DNA of 64,000 nt from an uncultured Prevotellaceae bacterium (GTDB lineage: Bacteria; Bacteroidota; Bacteroidia; Bacteroidales; Bacteroidaceae), in the NCBI GenBank assembly GCA_900318115.1, contig ONJJ01000031.1:1-64000 (forward strand). Reading direction: 5' to 3'. The notes below the pieces were generated by a model that saw only the letters and a program-made list of their open reading frames with translations, was not told the origin of the DNA and ran no database searches. Positions 17,348-27,144 of the stretch are shown in pieces. The first letter of the stretch is position 1, and each line of letters begins with the position of its first letter. A program made the translations under genes and the position numbers.

Positions 17348-18736
17348 ATGAGAAAGCAACTGACCCTTCTGGCATGGTGCCTGCTGAGTGCAGGCCTTTG
17401 CGCCCAAAAGACCGCCGGCGGCGGAATCACAGCAGCTATGCTGGACCAGATGCGCCAGAGCGCAGGGCAGACGCGCACCCATCGTGCGCTGCAGAATGCC
17501 ATGGCAGGTCTCTCCATCGATGACCTGGCCAAGAACTATGCGAGTGCTGCCACTCCGCTGGACACTCGTTTCAGCGTCGAGACTCCCAAACAGAGCATCA
17601 CCGACCAGAAGAGCAGCGGCCGTTGCTGGATGTTCTCTGGACTGAACGTGCTGAGGGCTGATTTCTCTGCACGCCATGCCGACTCACTGACGGTGGAGTT
17701 CTCGCAGGACTACCTCTTCTTCTACGACCAGCTGGAGAAGGCTAACCTCTTCCTGCAAGGCGTCCTGGACACGGCCCGGGAGCCTCTGGAGTCGGAGCGC
17801 GTCCGCTTCTTCTTCCAACACCCCATCAACGACGGAGGCACCTTCTGCGGCGTGGCTGACCTCGCTCCCAAGTACGGGCTGGTGCCGGCCAGCGTGGCGC
17901 CTGAGACCTTCAGCGCAGAGAACACTGCGAGGATGAGGGCGCTGGTGGCTTCGAAACTGCGTGAGTTCGGACTGCAGCTGCGGCGCATGGTGGCCGAGAA
18001 ACAGAAAGCAGAGGCCATTCAGGCGCAGAAGACACGCCAACTGGGAGAAATATACCGCTTGCTGTCCCTCGCTCTGGGCGAACCCGTCAAGGAGTTCACC
18101 TATGCCTTCAAGGACAAGGACGGACAGGTGCGCACGGCACCACAGACCTTCACACCTCAGCAGTTCTACAACTTCGTCGTGGGCCGGGAACTCAAGGGCA
18201 GTTTTATCATGGTCATGAACGATCCCCGCCGGGAGTACCATAAGACCTACGAAGTGGAGTGGGACCGCCATAGCTACGACGGCACCAACTGGCGTTACCT
18301 CAACCTGCCGATGGAGGACATCGAACAGCTGGCCATCGCCCAGCTCACTGCCGGGCGCAAGCTCTATAGTTCCTATGACGTAGGCAAGTTCCTCGACCGC
18401 AAGCGCGGCTATGCCGACCTGAAGAACTTCGACTATGCCAGCCTGCTGGACACCTCCTTCCCGATGGACAAGGCGGAGCGCATTTCCACCTTCGACAGCG
18501 GTAGCACCCACGCAATGACGCTCACTGCCGTGGACCTGGATGCCGCCGGGAAACCTCTGAAGTGGAAGGTGGAAAACTCCTGGGGCACAGCCTCCGGACA
18601 GGCCGGTTATCTCATCATGACGGCCGAGTGGTTCCGCGAATATATGTTCCGGCTGGTGGGTGACAGGGAGGGCCGAGCAGAAGCCGGTGCTCGTCATGCC
18701 CGAAGACCCTCTCTTCCAATTCGACGAATGATATGA
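17348..18736 (+). CDS. pepC: Aminopeptidase C (C1B bleomycin hydrolase family) with frameshifted C-terminus
   Basis: The 462-residue frame starts with a signal peptide (LLAWCLLSAGLCAQ) and has the papain-like triad in order: QKSSGRCWMFSG (Cys), STHAMTLTAV (His) and VENSWG (Asn). It should trim peptides in the periplasm. The last about 28 residues are out of frame: removing one G from the GGG at 18658-18660 gives a family-like ending (MFRLVV, EQKPVLVMPEDPLFQFDE) and a stop at 18729-18731, two bases before the next gene. The annotated stop at 18736 instead overlaps the acyltransferase start. In this family the C-terminal tail lines the active cleft, so activity may be altered if the shift is real. 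Confidence 0.88.
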   Translation: MRKQLTLLAWCLLSAGLCAQKTAGGGITAAMLDQMRQSAGQTRTHRALQNAMAGLSIDDLAKNYASAATPLDTRFSVETPKQSITDQKSSGRCWMFSGLNVLRADFSARHADSLTVEFSQDYLFFYDQLEKANLFLQGVLDTAREPLESERVRFFFQHPINDGGTFCGVADLAPKYGLVPASVAPETFSAENTARMRALVASKLREFGLQLRRMVAEKQKAEAIQAQKTRQLGEIYRLLSLALGEPVKEFTYAFKDKDGQVRTAPQTFTPQQFYNFVVGRELKGSFIMVMNDPRREYHKTYEVEWDRHSYDGTNWRYLNLPMEDIEQLAIAQLTAGRKLYSSYDVGKFLDRKRGYADLKNFDYASLLDTSFPMDKAERISTFDSGSTHAMTLTAVDLDAAGKPLKWKVENSWGTASGQAGYLIMTAEWFREYMFRLVGDREGRAEAGARHARRPSLPIRRMI

Positions 18737-19800
18737 AACAGCGATTGGAGTGGCTGGACGCACTGCGCGGATTCACGATGCTGCTGGTGGTGACGAACCA
18801 TGTCTATGACATGAGTTTCGAGACGAACCCCAAGTATTCGATGTTCATGTCGCTCTGCCTGCTGTTTCGCATGCCTCTCTTCTTCTTCATCAGCGGCTTC
18901 CTGGCCTATAAGCCTACATTCGCCTGGCAGCCGGGCGAGACCGTTGCCCTCGTGGGCAAGAAGTTCCGAGTGCAGGTCGTCCCGACGTTGGTCTTCATGA
19001 CCGCCTTCATCGCCCTCTCTACCAAGCCCTTCTGGTCGTTCATGGAAACGGCCTGGACCAATTCCCTGAAGGCGGGCTATTGGTTCACGCTTGTGCTGCT
19101 GGAGATGTTTCTCATCTATTATGCCGCCTGCTTCATCTGCGTCCGTCTGGAGCGGCGGTTCCCCAAGACGCACTTCCAGACTCCGGTGCTGCTCGTCCTG
19201 TGGCTGCTGTCCCTCCTGGCCTACGTCACGCTCTACTTGCCCGGTATCACCTCGTGGCGCCTGGATCTCTGGGCACGCATCAGCAGCATCACGGAGGTGG
19301 CGCGCTATTTCCAGTTCTTCTTGCTCGGGAACCTCTGCCATCGCTACTGGTCGCAGGTTCAGCGCCTGCTGGACTCCCCGTGGCTGTTTCCCCTGCTCGT
19401 GGCTGTGGCCTTCCTTGGGGCTGGCGACTACCTGCGCTGGCACAACCTGCGCCTCTACTGGGCCAACCTGCCTCGCACCTTAGCCATGTACTCGTTGGTG
19501 ATGATTATCGTGGCGTTCTTCCGCTATTATAAAGAATGGTTCACGCGCGAGCGGCGCGTGGGTGCAGCCCTTCAGTATGTGGGTGTCAGGACCCTCGATG
19601 TCTATCTCCTCCACTACTTCTTCCTGCCGGTCCTGCCTGCCGTGGGCAAGTGGTTCCGGGCCAACCCGCATAACTTCGTCCTCGAGGGCACCATAGCCCT
19701 GGCCCTCGCGTTGGTTGTGGTTGCTTTCTGCCTCCTCACCAGTCACGTCCTGCGCGTCAGTCCTTTCCTCAAGAAGTGGCTCTTCGGCAGAGAGAAATAA
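18733..19800 (+). CDS. Membrane acyltransferase, Acyltransferase_3 family (first copy)
   Basis: The 355-residue multi-pass protein begins LEWLDALRGFTMLLVVTNHV and MPLFFFISGFL, the motifs of the OafA/WecH acyltransferase-3 family, which transfers acetyl or similar groups to surface polysaccharides or other envelope carbohydrates at the inner membrane. About ten hydrophobic segments are visible. It is coupled to the end of the aminopeptidase gene and followed by a second acyltransferase and a glycosyltransferase, so a role in modifying a glycan is plausible. The substrate is unknown. Confidence 0.85.
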   Translation: MKQRLEWLDALRGFTMLLVVTNHVYDMSFETNPKYSMFMSLCLLFRMPLFFFISGFLAYKPTFAWQPGETVALVGKKFRVQVVPTLVFMTAFIALSTKPFWSFMETAWTNSLKAGYWFTLVLLEMFLIYYAACFICVRLERRFPKTHFQTPVLLVLWLLSLLAYVTLYLPGITSWRLDLWARISSITEVARYFQFFLLGNLCHRYWSQVQRLLDSPWLFPLLVAVAFLGAGDYLRWHNLRLYWANLPRTLAMYSLVMIIVAFFRYYKEWFTRERRVGAALQYVGVRTLDVYLLHYFFLPVLPAVGKWFRANPHNFVLEGTIALALALVVVAFCLLTSHVLRVSPFLKKWLFGREK

Positions 19801-19833
19801 ATAATCCAGAAATCCGTAAATCCCGATATCCCC

Positions 19834-20997
19834 TTGGCTGTTCAGATAGGAAATAGAACTCGTGTGGAGTGGGCCGACTTGGCTCGCGGCATTGCCATAC
19901 TCCTCGTGTTGCTGGGGCACACCTGCCCGCCCCCCTACACCACGGCGTTCATCTATGCCTTCCACATGCCCCTCTTCTTCGTCCTCTCGGGCCTTTTCCT
20001 GCGTGTGGACGAGCCCTTGGGACAGTTGCTGCGCAAGAAAACGAGGACGTTGCTGGTGTCCTTCGTCATCTACAACCTCGTCCTCCTCTTCGCTGACTGG
20101 TGCCTCGTTGCCCTCTCCCCCAACAAGCATGACCCTGTGGACATCATTAGTCGATTGCTGGGCACCCTGACGGGTTGGCACGGTGGCCTCTGGAACAGTT
20201 CCCTCTGGTTCCTCCCCTGTCTGTTCATGGCTCAGCTGTTAGTCGTCGGCAGCTATCACCTCTCCCTCCGCCTTCCCCGTCTTCTGTGTCGCGACATCGT
20301 TGCAGCCAATTCCCCCTCCCCCTCCTCGCTTGCCGTCTTCTTCTGGGTGCTTCTCTCCCTCGCAGGTGTCGCCTACTGCCATTGGGTAGGCTATTCGCTG
20401 CCGATGAGCCTGGATTCCGCCCTCATAGCTACTGGCTTCCTGCTGATGGGCCGGCAGGTGATGAAGCTGAATCTGAAGCGCGAGGCCTGGTGGTACTGGG
20501 CAATCACAGCCATCATCTTCGTTTCCACCACCCTGGACAACTACTACACCTTGGGCGCAGGCAACAATCATGTGGATCTTTCCACTGATACCCTTGGCCG
20601 GCCCCTGAACTTCTACCTCGCTGCCTGTGGCGGTTCCCTGCTGCTCATCCGCGGCTGTCAGCTCATAGGAGAGTCTTCTAAATTCCGTCCGACCTCTGCT
20701 GGCTTCGGCACCTCGGAGAACTCTCGCCTTTTAACCTCCCTCCTTTGGTTGGGGCGCAATTCCCTCATCATCTATTGCCTTCATCGCATACCGATGAATA
20801 TGGGTATCGGTATCTGGAATGCTACGGCGCACCGCCTTCTGCCAGCCTCCCTCCTTGCCACAGAGCCGGCAGCCACAGCCCTGCGCTCCTTCCTTCTCCT
20901 CCTCTTCACCCTCCTCCTGCTTATCCCCGCCGTCTATATTGTCAACCGCTGGCTGCCCTGGACTTTGGGCAAAACACGCAAATCCGTAAATTCATAA
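19834..20997 (+). CDS. Membrane acyltransferase, Acyltransferase_3 family (second copy)
   Basis: The 387-residue multi-pass protein shows VEWADLARGIAILLVLLGH and FHMPLFFVLSGLFLR, the N-terminal hallmarks of the acyltransferase-3 family. It differs clearly from the preceding copy, so this is not a recent duplication. The start is uncertain: the frame opens at a TTG (19834), and a GTG at 19864, just before EWADLARG, gives a more typical N-terminus. The spacer before it contains AAATCCGTAAAT-type repeats. It is probably cotranscribed with its neighbours and may modify the same glycan. Confidence 0.82.
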   Translation: MAVQIGNRTRVEWADLARGIAILLVLLGHTCPPPYTTAFIYAFHMPLFFVLSGLFLRVDEPLGQLLRKKTRTLLVSFVIYNLVLLFADWCLVALSPNKHDPVDIISRLLGTLTGWHGGLWNSSLWFLPCLFMAQLLVVGSYHLSLRLPRLLCRDIVAANSPSPSSLAVFFWVLLSLAGVAYCHWVGYSLPMSLDSALIATGFLLMGRQVMKLNLKREAWWYWAITAIIFVSTTLDNYYTLGAGNNHVDLSTDTLGRPLNFYLAACGGSLLLIRGCQLIGESSKFRPTSAGFGTSENSRLLTSLLWLGRNSLIIYCLHRIPMNMGIGIWNATAHRLLPASLLATEPAATALRSFLLLLFTLLLLIPAVYIVNRWLPWTLGKTRKSVNS

Positions 20998-21008
20998 ATC
21001 CGTAAATC

Positions 21009-21791
21009 ATGGTCAAGTTCACCATCGCCACCGTCACCTTCAACGCCGAGTCCACCATCACACGGACCCTCTACAGCGTAGCCTCCCAGACCTACGAGGC
21101 TGTGGAGCATCTCATCGTGGACGGCTGTTCGCAGGACAGGACCATGGGCGAGATTCAGCGGTATATCGAGCGCAACTGCGACGCTCATCATCCCCACACC
21201 ATACGCCTCATCCGCGAACCCGACGAGGGGCTCTACGATGCCATGAACAAAGCCATCGCGCAGGCCAAGGGCGATTACATCATTTTCCTCAACGCCGGCG
21301 ACAAGTTCCACACGGACACCACCCTGGCCGACGTTGCCGCGCAGCTTCTGCGCTACAACCCTTCACGCCTGCCTGCCGTGCTCTATGGCGAGACGGACCT
21401 CGTGAACGATGAAGGCCAGTTCCTGCGCCACCGTCGCCTCTCGGCGCCAGAGCGTCTGACTTCCGATAGTTTCCTCAGCGGCATGCTTGTCTGCCACCAG
21501 AGCTTCTACGCCCGCACAGACCTCGCCCGCACCAATTCCTATGACCTTCGCTACCGCTTCTCGGGCGACTATGATTGGTGCATTCGCATCATGCGTCGTG
21601 CCGAACGGCGCACCCTCGTGTTTCATAATACCCGGCTCATCCTCACCGACTACCTTGCTGAGGGAATGACCACGCGCAACCACCGCCGTTCCCTCTTCGA
21701 GCGTTTCCGCATCATGGCTCACCACTTCGGCTGGTTCCGCACCGTCCTCTCTCACATCTGGTTCATCTTCCGCGCCGTCATCAAACGCTAA
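21009..21791 (+). CDS. Family 2 glycosyltransferase
   Basis: The 260-residue cytoplasmic protein has the GT-A fold of family 2: a nucleotide-sugar-binding start (FTIATVTFNAESTITRTL), DGCSQDRT as the first Asp motif, DEGLYDAMNKAI, and GDYDWCIRIMRR in the acceptor part. This pattern resembles colanic-acid WcaE-like transferases. It should add one sugar to a lipid-linked or surface glycan. It follows the two acyltransferase genes by 11 bases of repeat-like spacer, suggesting one envelope-carbohydrate transcription unit. Confidence 0.9.
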   Translation: MVKFTIATVTFNAESTITRTLYSVASQTYEAVEHLIVDGCSQDRTMGEIQRYIERNCDAHHPHTIRLIREPDEGLYDAMNKAIAQAKGDYIIFLNAGDKFHTDTTLADVAAQLLRYNPSRLPAVLYGETDLVNDEGQFLRHRRLSAPERLTSDSFLSGMLVCHQSFYARTDLARTNSYDLRYRFSGDYDWCIRIMRRAERRTLVFHNTRLILTDYLAEGMTTRNHRRSLFERFRIMAHHFGWFRTVLSHIWFIFRAVIKR

Positions 21792-21878
21792 TTCGCAGTT
21801 TGCAGAATCCTTCCTTGCAGCCTGCCCTAATGCCAGCATCTGCCCAATAGCTTGCTGTGTCAGCTCCTGGGGCAGGTA

Positions 21879-21907
21879 TAGACAAGCGCCAATGACGCTT
21901 TGTCTGT
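21879..21907. terminator. Possible terminator between convergent genes
   Basis: GACAAGCG and CGCTTTGTC can pair (one bulge) around a 7-base loop at 21881-21904, in the gap between the converging glycosyltransferase and murI genes. The T-run is poor on both strands, so this is a weak call. Confidence 0.35.
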
Positions 21908-21921
21908 CTATCAAGTCATGT

Positions 21922-22761
21922 TTAGAGGTCTATGTGCTCTGCTTCTACGGGCTGCCCGACAAATATGGTGGCGGCTGCGGAGAAGGAGGTGGGTTGTTCG
22001 GTGGTAAGGTAGCGGACGGAACCACCGCGAGTGAGAGGGCTGTCGATGGCCGGATGGCGGCGTAGGTAGTCGCCAAGGCTGCGGGCGACGTACTCGCCTT
22101 GGGAGATGAGGCGCACGTGCGCAGGCGCGTAGGCGCGAACCTTATTTAATAAGAGGGGGAAGTGCGTGCAGCCGAGGATGATGGTGTCGATGAGCGGGTC
22201 GGCCTGCATCAGTCGCTGTATGTCGCGCTGCACGAAGTAGTCCGCACCGGGGCTGTCGAACTCATGGTTCTCCACCAGTGGCACCCACATGGGGCAAGCC
22301 TGGGCAGTGACCTTCACATCGGGACTGAGCTTGGCTATCTCGAGTTCGTAGGTCCGGCTGCTGACTGTGCCTTGGGTGGCCACGATTCCGATGTGGCGTG
22401 TGTGGGTGAGCTCGCCCACGATTTCAGCTGTGGGGCGGATGACACCCAAGACGCGGCGTGAGGGCAGTGTCTCACCCTCGGCGGGAGGGAAGAGGTGCGG
22501 GAGATCGCGCTGCTGGATGGTGCGCAGTGCTTTGGCGGAGGCGGTGTTGCAGGCCAGGATGACCAGCGGGCAACCCATATCAAAAAGACGCCGCACAGCT
22601 TGAAGCGTGAATTCATAAACACGCTCGAAGCTGCGCGGACCATAGGGCGCACGGGCATTGTCGCCCAAGTAGAGGTAGTCGTACTCAGGCAGGTGGCGTC
22701 GTATCTCCCGGAGTACCGTCAGGCCACCGTAGCCGCTGTCAAAGATGCCAATGGGTGTCAC
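21922..22761 (-). CDS. murI: Glutamate racemase
   Basis: The 279-residue enzyme converts L-glutamate to D-glutamate for peptidoglycan precursors. Both catalytic cysteines are visible in the right context: ILACNTASA (about residue 73) and ILGCTHFPLL (about 190), and the N-terminal IGIFDSGYGGLTV is a family signature. Its start overlaps the stop of the upstream OmpH gene by four bases (ATGA), tying it to the bamA-ompH unit. Size agrees with the family. Confidence 0.95.
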   Translation of the reverse strand: MTPIGIFDSGYGGLTVLREIRRHLPEYDYLYLGDNARAPYGPRSFERVYEFTLQAVRRLFDMGCPLVILACNTASAKALRTIQQRDLPHLFPPAEGETLPSRRVLGVIRPTAEIVGELTHTRHIGIVATQGTVSSRTYELEIAKLSPDVKVTAQACPMWVPLVENHEFDSPGADYFVQRDIQRLMQADPLIDTIILGCTHFPLLLNKVRAYAPAHVRLISQGEYVARSLGDYLRRHPAIDSPLTRGGSVRYLTTEQPTSFSAAATIFVGQPVEAEHIDL

Positions 22762-23324
22762 GGCTCAATGCGTTCTTCGGGAACTTCCACCTTCTCGATG
22801 CCCAGTTTGCTGAGAACGGGGCGGGTGATGTCCACGCCCACCTGGGGATGAACGAAGGGGAGTGAGTTGCCATCGGTGTTCAGTACGAAGATGAGTCCAA
22901 GCTCAGCACCCACGGCTTTGATGGCTTCATCGAGTTTTTGGGCCACGGGGCGCTGCAGTTCAGCTTCGGCCTGGCGGAGCAGTTTGCGTGACTCGCGTCG
23001 GAAATTCACGCTCTTGTCCATCAGTTCCTGAAGCTCTGCCTGGCGTTTCTGAAGGATGCTGGGCGGGAAGTCCTTCTGCCCCTGGAGGAACTCTGCGAAC
23101 TTGCGCTGGAACTCGTCTTCGGAGCGGGTGGTCTCGGCGTCGTATTTGGCTTTCAGGGCTGCAAAGTCTTCCTGTGCCTTCTGGTATTCGGGCATCTGCT
23201 GGAATACTTCATTGTAGCTGATGTAGCCGAATTGCGGCACACGCACACCCTCGTCCTGCGCACTCACTCCCAGAAAGGGGAGGAGTGCCAGGAGCAGAGT
23301 GATGAGCGATTTCATCTTAGTCAT
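22758..23324 (-). CDS. OmpH/Skp-family periplasmic chaperone, third copy
   Basis: The mature protein is dominated by a long charged coiled coil (about residues 50-150 of the product), as in Skp/OmpH, which holds unfolded outer-membrane proteins in the periplasm. A signal peptide (MKSLITLLLALLPFLGVSA) precedes it. I chose the ATG at 23324; the frame continues upstream to 23381 but that part has no signal-peptide character. It is the last of three tandem ompH-like genes downstream of bamA and is translationally coupled to murI. Its C-terminal tail after the coil is longer than in the other two copies. Confidence 0.85.
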   Translation of the reverse strand: MTKMKSLITLLLALLPFLGVSAQDEGVRVPQFGYISYNEVFQQMPEYQKAQEDFAALKAKYDAETTRSEDEFQRKFAEFLQGQKDFPPSILQKRQAELQELMDKSVNFRRESRKLLRQAEAELQRPVAQKLDEAIKAVGAELGLIFVLNTDGNSLPFVHPQVGVDITRPVLSKLGIEKVEVPEERIEP

Positions 23325-23394
23325 GAGCTGATCTTTTTCGAGATTTCGTGATTCCGAGGTATCGAAAAAACTAATCGTCATCTAAGGGTTTCTT

Positions 23395-23895
23395 TTAGAG
23401 TCCGAGTGCTTTCTTGATCTCGGGGGAGACGTCGGTGCTCAGCTTTTCGTTGATGTAAGGCACTGCGCCGGAGGAGGTGTCCATGAGGTACACGTAGCCG
23501 CCTTCTTCACCAACCTTCTTTACGGCTGCCATCACCTTCTCCTGAATGGCCTGGAGCTTCTCCATCTGAGCCTTCTGGAAAGCCTGCTGGTTGTCTTGAA
23601 CGCTCTGCTGCATGCGCTGGTAGAGGTCGTTGAGTTCCTGTTCGCGGCGAGCCTTCATATTGTCGAGCAAGTTGGCCTGTTCCTTCTGGTACTCATCGGC
23701 TTTCTTCTGGAGTTCGTCCTGCATACGTTTCTGGTCGTCTTCATAGACCTTGGCCAGAGCCTGAAGCTCGGTGCGCATCGTAGCGGTCTCGGGCAGGGCT
23801 TCCATGATCTCGTTGGCATTGAAGTGACCGAACTTCTGTGCCGAAACGGCAAGGGGGGCAAGCAGCATCAGAGCTGCAAAGAGAATCTTTTTCAT
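23395..23895 (-). CDS. OmpH/Skp-family periplasmic chaperone, second copy
   Basis: The 166-residue product has a signal peptide (ILFAALMLLAPLAVSAQ), a short strand (FGHFNANEIMEALPE) and a long coiled coil rich in Gln, Glu and Lys (about 40-125), then a small beta end (GGYVYLMDTSSGAVPYINE). This is the Skp layout: a trimer whose coiled-coil arms clamp outer-membrane clients. It lies between the other two ompH genes; spacing of about 70 bases either side is consistent with one transcript. Confidence 0.9.
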   Translation of the reverse strand: MKKILFAALMLLAPLAVSAQKFGHFNANEIMEALPETATMRTELQALAKVYEDDQKRMQDELQKKADEYQKEQANLLDNMKARREQELNDLYQRMQQSVQDNQQAFQKAQMEKLQAIQEKVMAAVKKVGEEGGYVYLMDTSSGAVPYINEKLSTDVSPEIKKALGL

Positions 23896-23964
23896 TGTCT
23901 TTTGTTGTTGGGGTTTGTTATTGTTCTTAATTTATTCTCGATTTGGGATATTTGATGTCCAAGG

Positions 23965-24492
23965 TTATTGTCCGTAGCCTAACTTCTGAAGGACTTCGGA
24001 GGAGATGTCAATCTTGGGTGATGCGAAGATGATGCCGGCATCGGAGGCTCGGTCGAGGACGAGGCTGTAGCCTTTGTTCTCGCAGATTTCCTTCACGGCG
24101 GTGTATATCTCGTCGTTGATGGGAGTCATCAGGCTCTCGCGTTTCTTGAAGAGCTCGCCCTGCGGTCCGAAGTATTTCTTCTTCAGCTCGGCTGCCTCTT
24201 TCTCCTTGGCCACGATGTTACCTTCGCGCTCCTGCTTCTGCTCTGCGCTGAGGAACACGGCCTCGGCCTGGTAGGTCTTGTAGAGTTGTTTCGCTTCGGC
24301 GTTCAGGGCTTCGACCTCAGCCTGCCACTTGCGGGAGATCTGGTTGAGCTGTTCGTTGGCGCGCTCGAAGGCGGGGATATTTTTCAGGATATATTCCATA
24401 TCGACGAGCACAAACTTCTGAGCCGCTACGGGCTGGCTGGCACCCAGGGCGCACATGGCCAGCAGCAAGATTAATAGTTTTTTCATATCCAT
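23965..24492 (-). CDS. OmpH/Skp-family periplasmic chaperone, first copy
   Basis: The 175-residue product has a signal peptide (MKKLLILLLAMCALGASQPVAAQ), the Skp start KFVLVDMEYILKNIPAFERA and a coiled-coil body with a C-terminal beta end (GYSLVLDRASDAGIIFASP). It should chaperone beta-barrel proteins to the Bam machinery. It follows bamA by 33 bases on the same strand, the gene order usual for this phylum. Two ATGs (24492 and 24486) are both acceptable starts. Confidence 0.92.
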   Translation of the reverse strand: MDMKKLLILLLAMCALGASQPVAAQKFVLVDMEYILKNIPAFERANEQLNQISRKWQAEVEALNAEAKQLYKTYQAEAVFLSAEQKQEREGNIVAKEKEAAELKKKYFGPQGELFKKRESLMTPINDEIYTAVKEICENKGYSLVLDRASDAGIIFASPKIDISSEVLQKLGYGQ

Positions 24493-24525
24493 TTTAATTA
24501 TTCAAGTTCTCAATAATCAGTTTCT

Positions 24526-27144
24526 TTAGAATTCCTGTCCGAGGATGAAGTGGAACTGGCTGCCTCCATAGCTCTTGCTGCCGAAGACCTTGTCGAAGCC
24601 ATAAGCCCAGTCGATGCCGAGTAAGCCGACCATCGGGAGGAAAATACGTACGCCGGCGCCGGCGGAGCGTTTCATGTCCAGTGGGTTGAAGTCCTTGATG
24701 TCGGTCCACGCGTTACCTCCTTCGATGAATGCGAGGCCGTAGATATTCGTGGAGTTGGTCAGGATGAACGGATAGCGCAGTTCGAGGGTGAATCGGTCGT
24801 AGGCGTAGCCCGTGTAGCCGCGCGGGGTGAGCGATCCATTGTCGTAGCCGCGCAGGCCGATGGTCTCCGTGGCATAGTTGTAGCTGTAGCCGCTCATGCC
24901 GTCGCCGCCGACGTAGAAGGTCTCGAAGGGTGACTTCTTATCCTTGCTGTAGCTGCCGAGCAGTCCGAATTCCACGCGCGTCATCAGCACGGGGCACTTG
25001 ACTCCACGCGAGAGGGCAGTGAAGGTACGGTACTTCAGCTTCCATTTGTGATACTCGATGAAGCGGTACTTCTTCTGCAACTCGCTCATATAGGTGCTGG
25101 AACTGGAATTGGTGCCGAGGTTGGCATAGTCCACGCCATCCCAGAGTGAGTAGGGAGGTGTCAGACCCACAGAGAAGATGAGTTCCGAGCCGCTTCGCGG
25201 ATAAATGGGACTCAGGGTGGAACTGCGGGAGAGGGTCAGGTTGAGGCTGATGTTGTTGCAGTTACCGTTGGAAATCATGAAATATTCCCAGTCTTTGAGG
25301 CTGTAGCGCGTGTAGCTGAGGTTGGCAGAGAACGAGAAATAGTCATCCGGCCAGCTCAGGCGCTTGCCCCATCCGAGGGAGAAACCGTAGATCTTCACGT
25401 ACTTGTCGGGGTCGTAGAAGTTTTCGTAGTAGTTGCCGTAGTTGGAGCCGTAGCCGTAGAGGTAGTTATAATAGGAGTTGTAGTAGCTGCTGTTATAGTA
25501 CCGGTCGCTGACGTCGGTCTGCTTGGAGAAGAATGCCGAGAAGGAGAGCGAGTTGGGTCGCTTGCCGCCGAACCAGGGGTTCAGGTAATTGATGCTGTAG
25601 GCCTGGTAGTATCGTCCGTTGGTCTGACCGCTGATACTGAAGGTCTCGCCGTTGCCCTGCGGCATCACCCCGCGGCGGAGACCGTTCTTGTTGAAAAGGT
25701 TGGCGAGCGAGAAGTTGCTGAACTTCAGGCCGATCTTACCGATGACACCCGTCTGTCCATAACCGAGCGAGAATTCTATCTGGTCGTTGGACTTCGGCTG
25801 CAGGTTCCAGGTGAGGTCCACGGTGCCGTTGTCGGGGTCCGGGTCCAGTTTATAGTCGATGGCTTCCGGGTCAAAATGTCCCATGGACGCGATTTCGCGA
25901 TAGGAGCGCTCCAGGGCCTCCTTGGAGAAGAGGTCGCCGGGCTTGTTGCGCAGTTCGCGGCGGACAACGTTCTCATAGACACGGTCGTTGCCGTTGATGC
26001 GCACATGGCTGATGTAGGCTTGCTGGTTCTCCTCGATACGCATTTCGAGGTCCACACTGTCGCCCACGATGTTCACCTCCACGGGGTCCAGCTGATAGAA
26101 GAGGTAGCCGTTGTTGTAATATTCGTTGCCCACCGCATCCTCGTCGGTACTGAGACGTTTCTTCAGCAGGGTCTGGTCGTAAACGTCACCTTTCTTCATG
26201 CGTAATTTCTCATTGAGGTAGGCGGTGGGGTAGAGGGTGTTGCCCACCCATTCGATGTTGCGGATGTAGTACTTTTGGCCTTCCTCCACGCGGATGACGA
26301 TATCCACGGAACTCTCGTCGTGGGGGCTCACGCTGTCATAAACGATGCGGGCATCGCGGAAGCCGAGCTCGTTGTATTTCTCAATCAGACGTTCCTTGTC
26401 CTCCGTCCATTTCTTGTCCACGAACTTCTTGGAACGGAACCAACTGCTGATCTTTCCGCGTTCGTGGGTCTTCTTGAAGGCACCGTTACGGAACAGCGTT
26501 CCCTTGATCTTCTTCAGGGGCAGGACATCGTTGCCAAGCACGTTGATGCTGTTGACCTTGACCTTGTCTTTCTTATCAACATTCACATCGATGATGACCT
26601 TGCCCGGGTCGCTGACATCATCGTGCTGCACGAATTCGATTTCAGCATTCTTGTAGCCCTTGTCGTCGAAGTATCGCTTACCCCAGATGCGTGCTGTCTG
26701 AAGTGATGTGGGCAGGAGCTGCATGTCCTTCACCAGGCCCAGCTTGCTCTCGAGGTCTTCGCGTTCGCTCTTCTTGACACCATAGTAGTTGATCTGTGAG
26801 ATGTGGGGGCGGGTGGCGAGCACGATGCGCAGGTAGATACTGTCGCCCACGATGCTGTCGGCTTTGATTGAGACGTTGCTGAAGAGGCCGTGCTTCCAAT
26901 AGCGCTGGGCGGCGCGGGTGATTTCCTCGCCAGGAACGGTGATGCGCTGTCCCTTCTGGAGTCCGGACAGACCGATGAGTACGAAGTCTTCGTAGTTCTT
27001 CACTCCTTCCACCGCGATGTCGCCGATATAGTATTTCTGGGGCGTTCGCTGGTAGTCTATGACGGGGTTGACGATGCGTTCCTTAACCTGAGCAAAAGCA
27101 CTCAGCGGTAGCAGTAAGAATAATATGTAGAGTATTCTTTTCAT
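24526..27144 (-). CDS. bamA: Outer membrane protein assembly factor BamA
   Basis: The 872-residue protein has a signal peptide ([19 protein letters not shown]), five POTRA domains (about 35-430) and a C-terminal 16-strand barrel (about 450-872) ending in HFILGQEF, with the terminal Phe typical of outer-membrane barrels. BamA inserts beta-barrel proteins into the outer membrane. A Tyr/Asn/Ser-rich loop of about 30 residues (around residue 560, many Y-G-S-N-Y motifs) is an extracellular-loop expansion. The start overlaps the uppS stop (ATGA-type coupling), and three skp-like genes follow. Confidence 0.95.
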   Translation of the reverse strand: MKRILYILFLLLPLSAFAQVKERIVNPVIDYQRTPQKYYIGDIAVEGVKNYEDFVLIGLSGLQKGQRITVPGEEITRAAQRYWKHGLFSNVSIKADSIVGDSIYLRIVLATRPHISQINYYGVKKSEREDLESKLGLVKDMQLLPTSLQTARIWGKRYFDDKGYKNAEIEFVQHDDVSDPGKVIIDVNVDKKDKVKVNSINVLGNDVLPLKKIKGTLFRNGAFKKTHERGKISSWFRSKKFVDKKWTEDKERLIEKYNELGFRDARIVYDSVSPHDESSVDIVIRVEEGQKYYIRNIEWVGNTLYPTAYLNEKLRMKKGDVYDQTLLKKRLSTDEDAVGNEYYNNGYLFYQLDPVEVNIVGDSVDLEMRIEENQQAYISHVRINGNDRVYENVVRRELRNKPGDLFSKEALERSYREIASMGHFDPEAIDYKLDPDPDNGTVDLTWNLQPKSNDQIEFSLGYGQTGVIGKIGLKFSNFSLANLFNKNGLRRGVMPQGNGETFSISGQTNGRYYQAYSINYLNPWFGGKRPNSLSFSAFFSKQTDVSDRYYNSSYYNSYYNYLYGYGSNYGNYYENFYDPDKYVKIYGFSLGWGKRLSWPDDYFSFSANLSYTRYSLKDWEYFMISNGNCNNISLNLTLSRSSTLSPIYPRSGSELIFSVGLTPPYSLWDGVDYANLGTNSSSSTYMSELQKKYRFIEYHKWKLKYRTFTALSRGVKCPVLMTRVEFGLLGSYSKDKKSPFETFYVGGDGMSGYSYNYATETIGLRGYDNGSLTPRGYTGYAYDRFTLELRYPFILTNSTNIYGLAFIEGGNAWTDIKDFNPLDMKRSAGAGVRIFLPMVGLLGIDWAYGFDKVFGSKSYGGSQFHFILGQEF

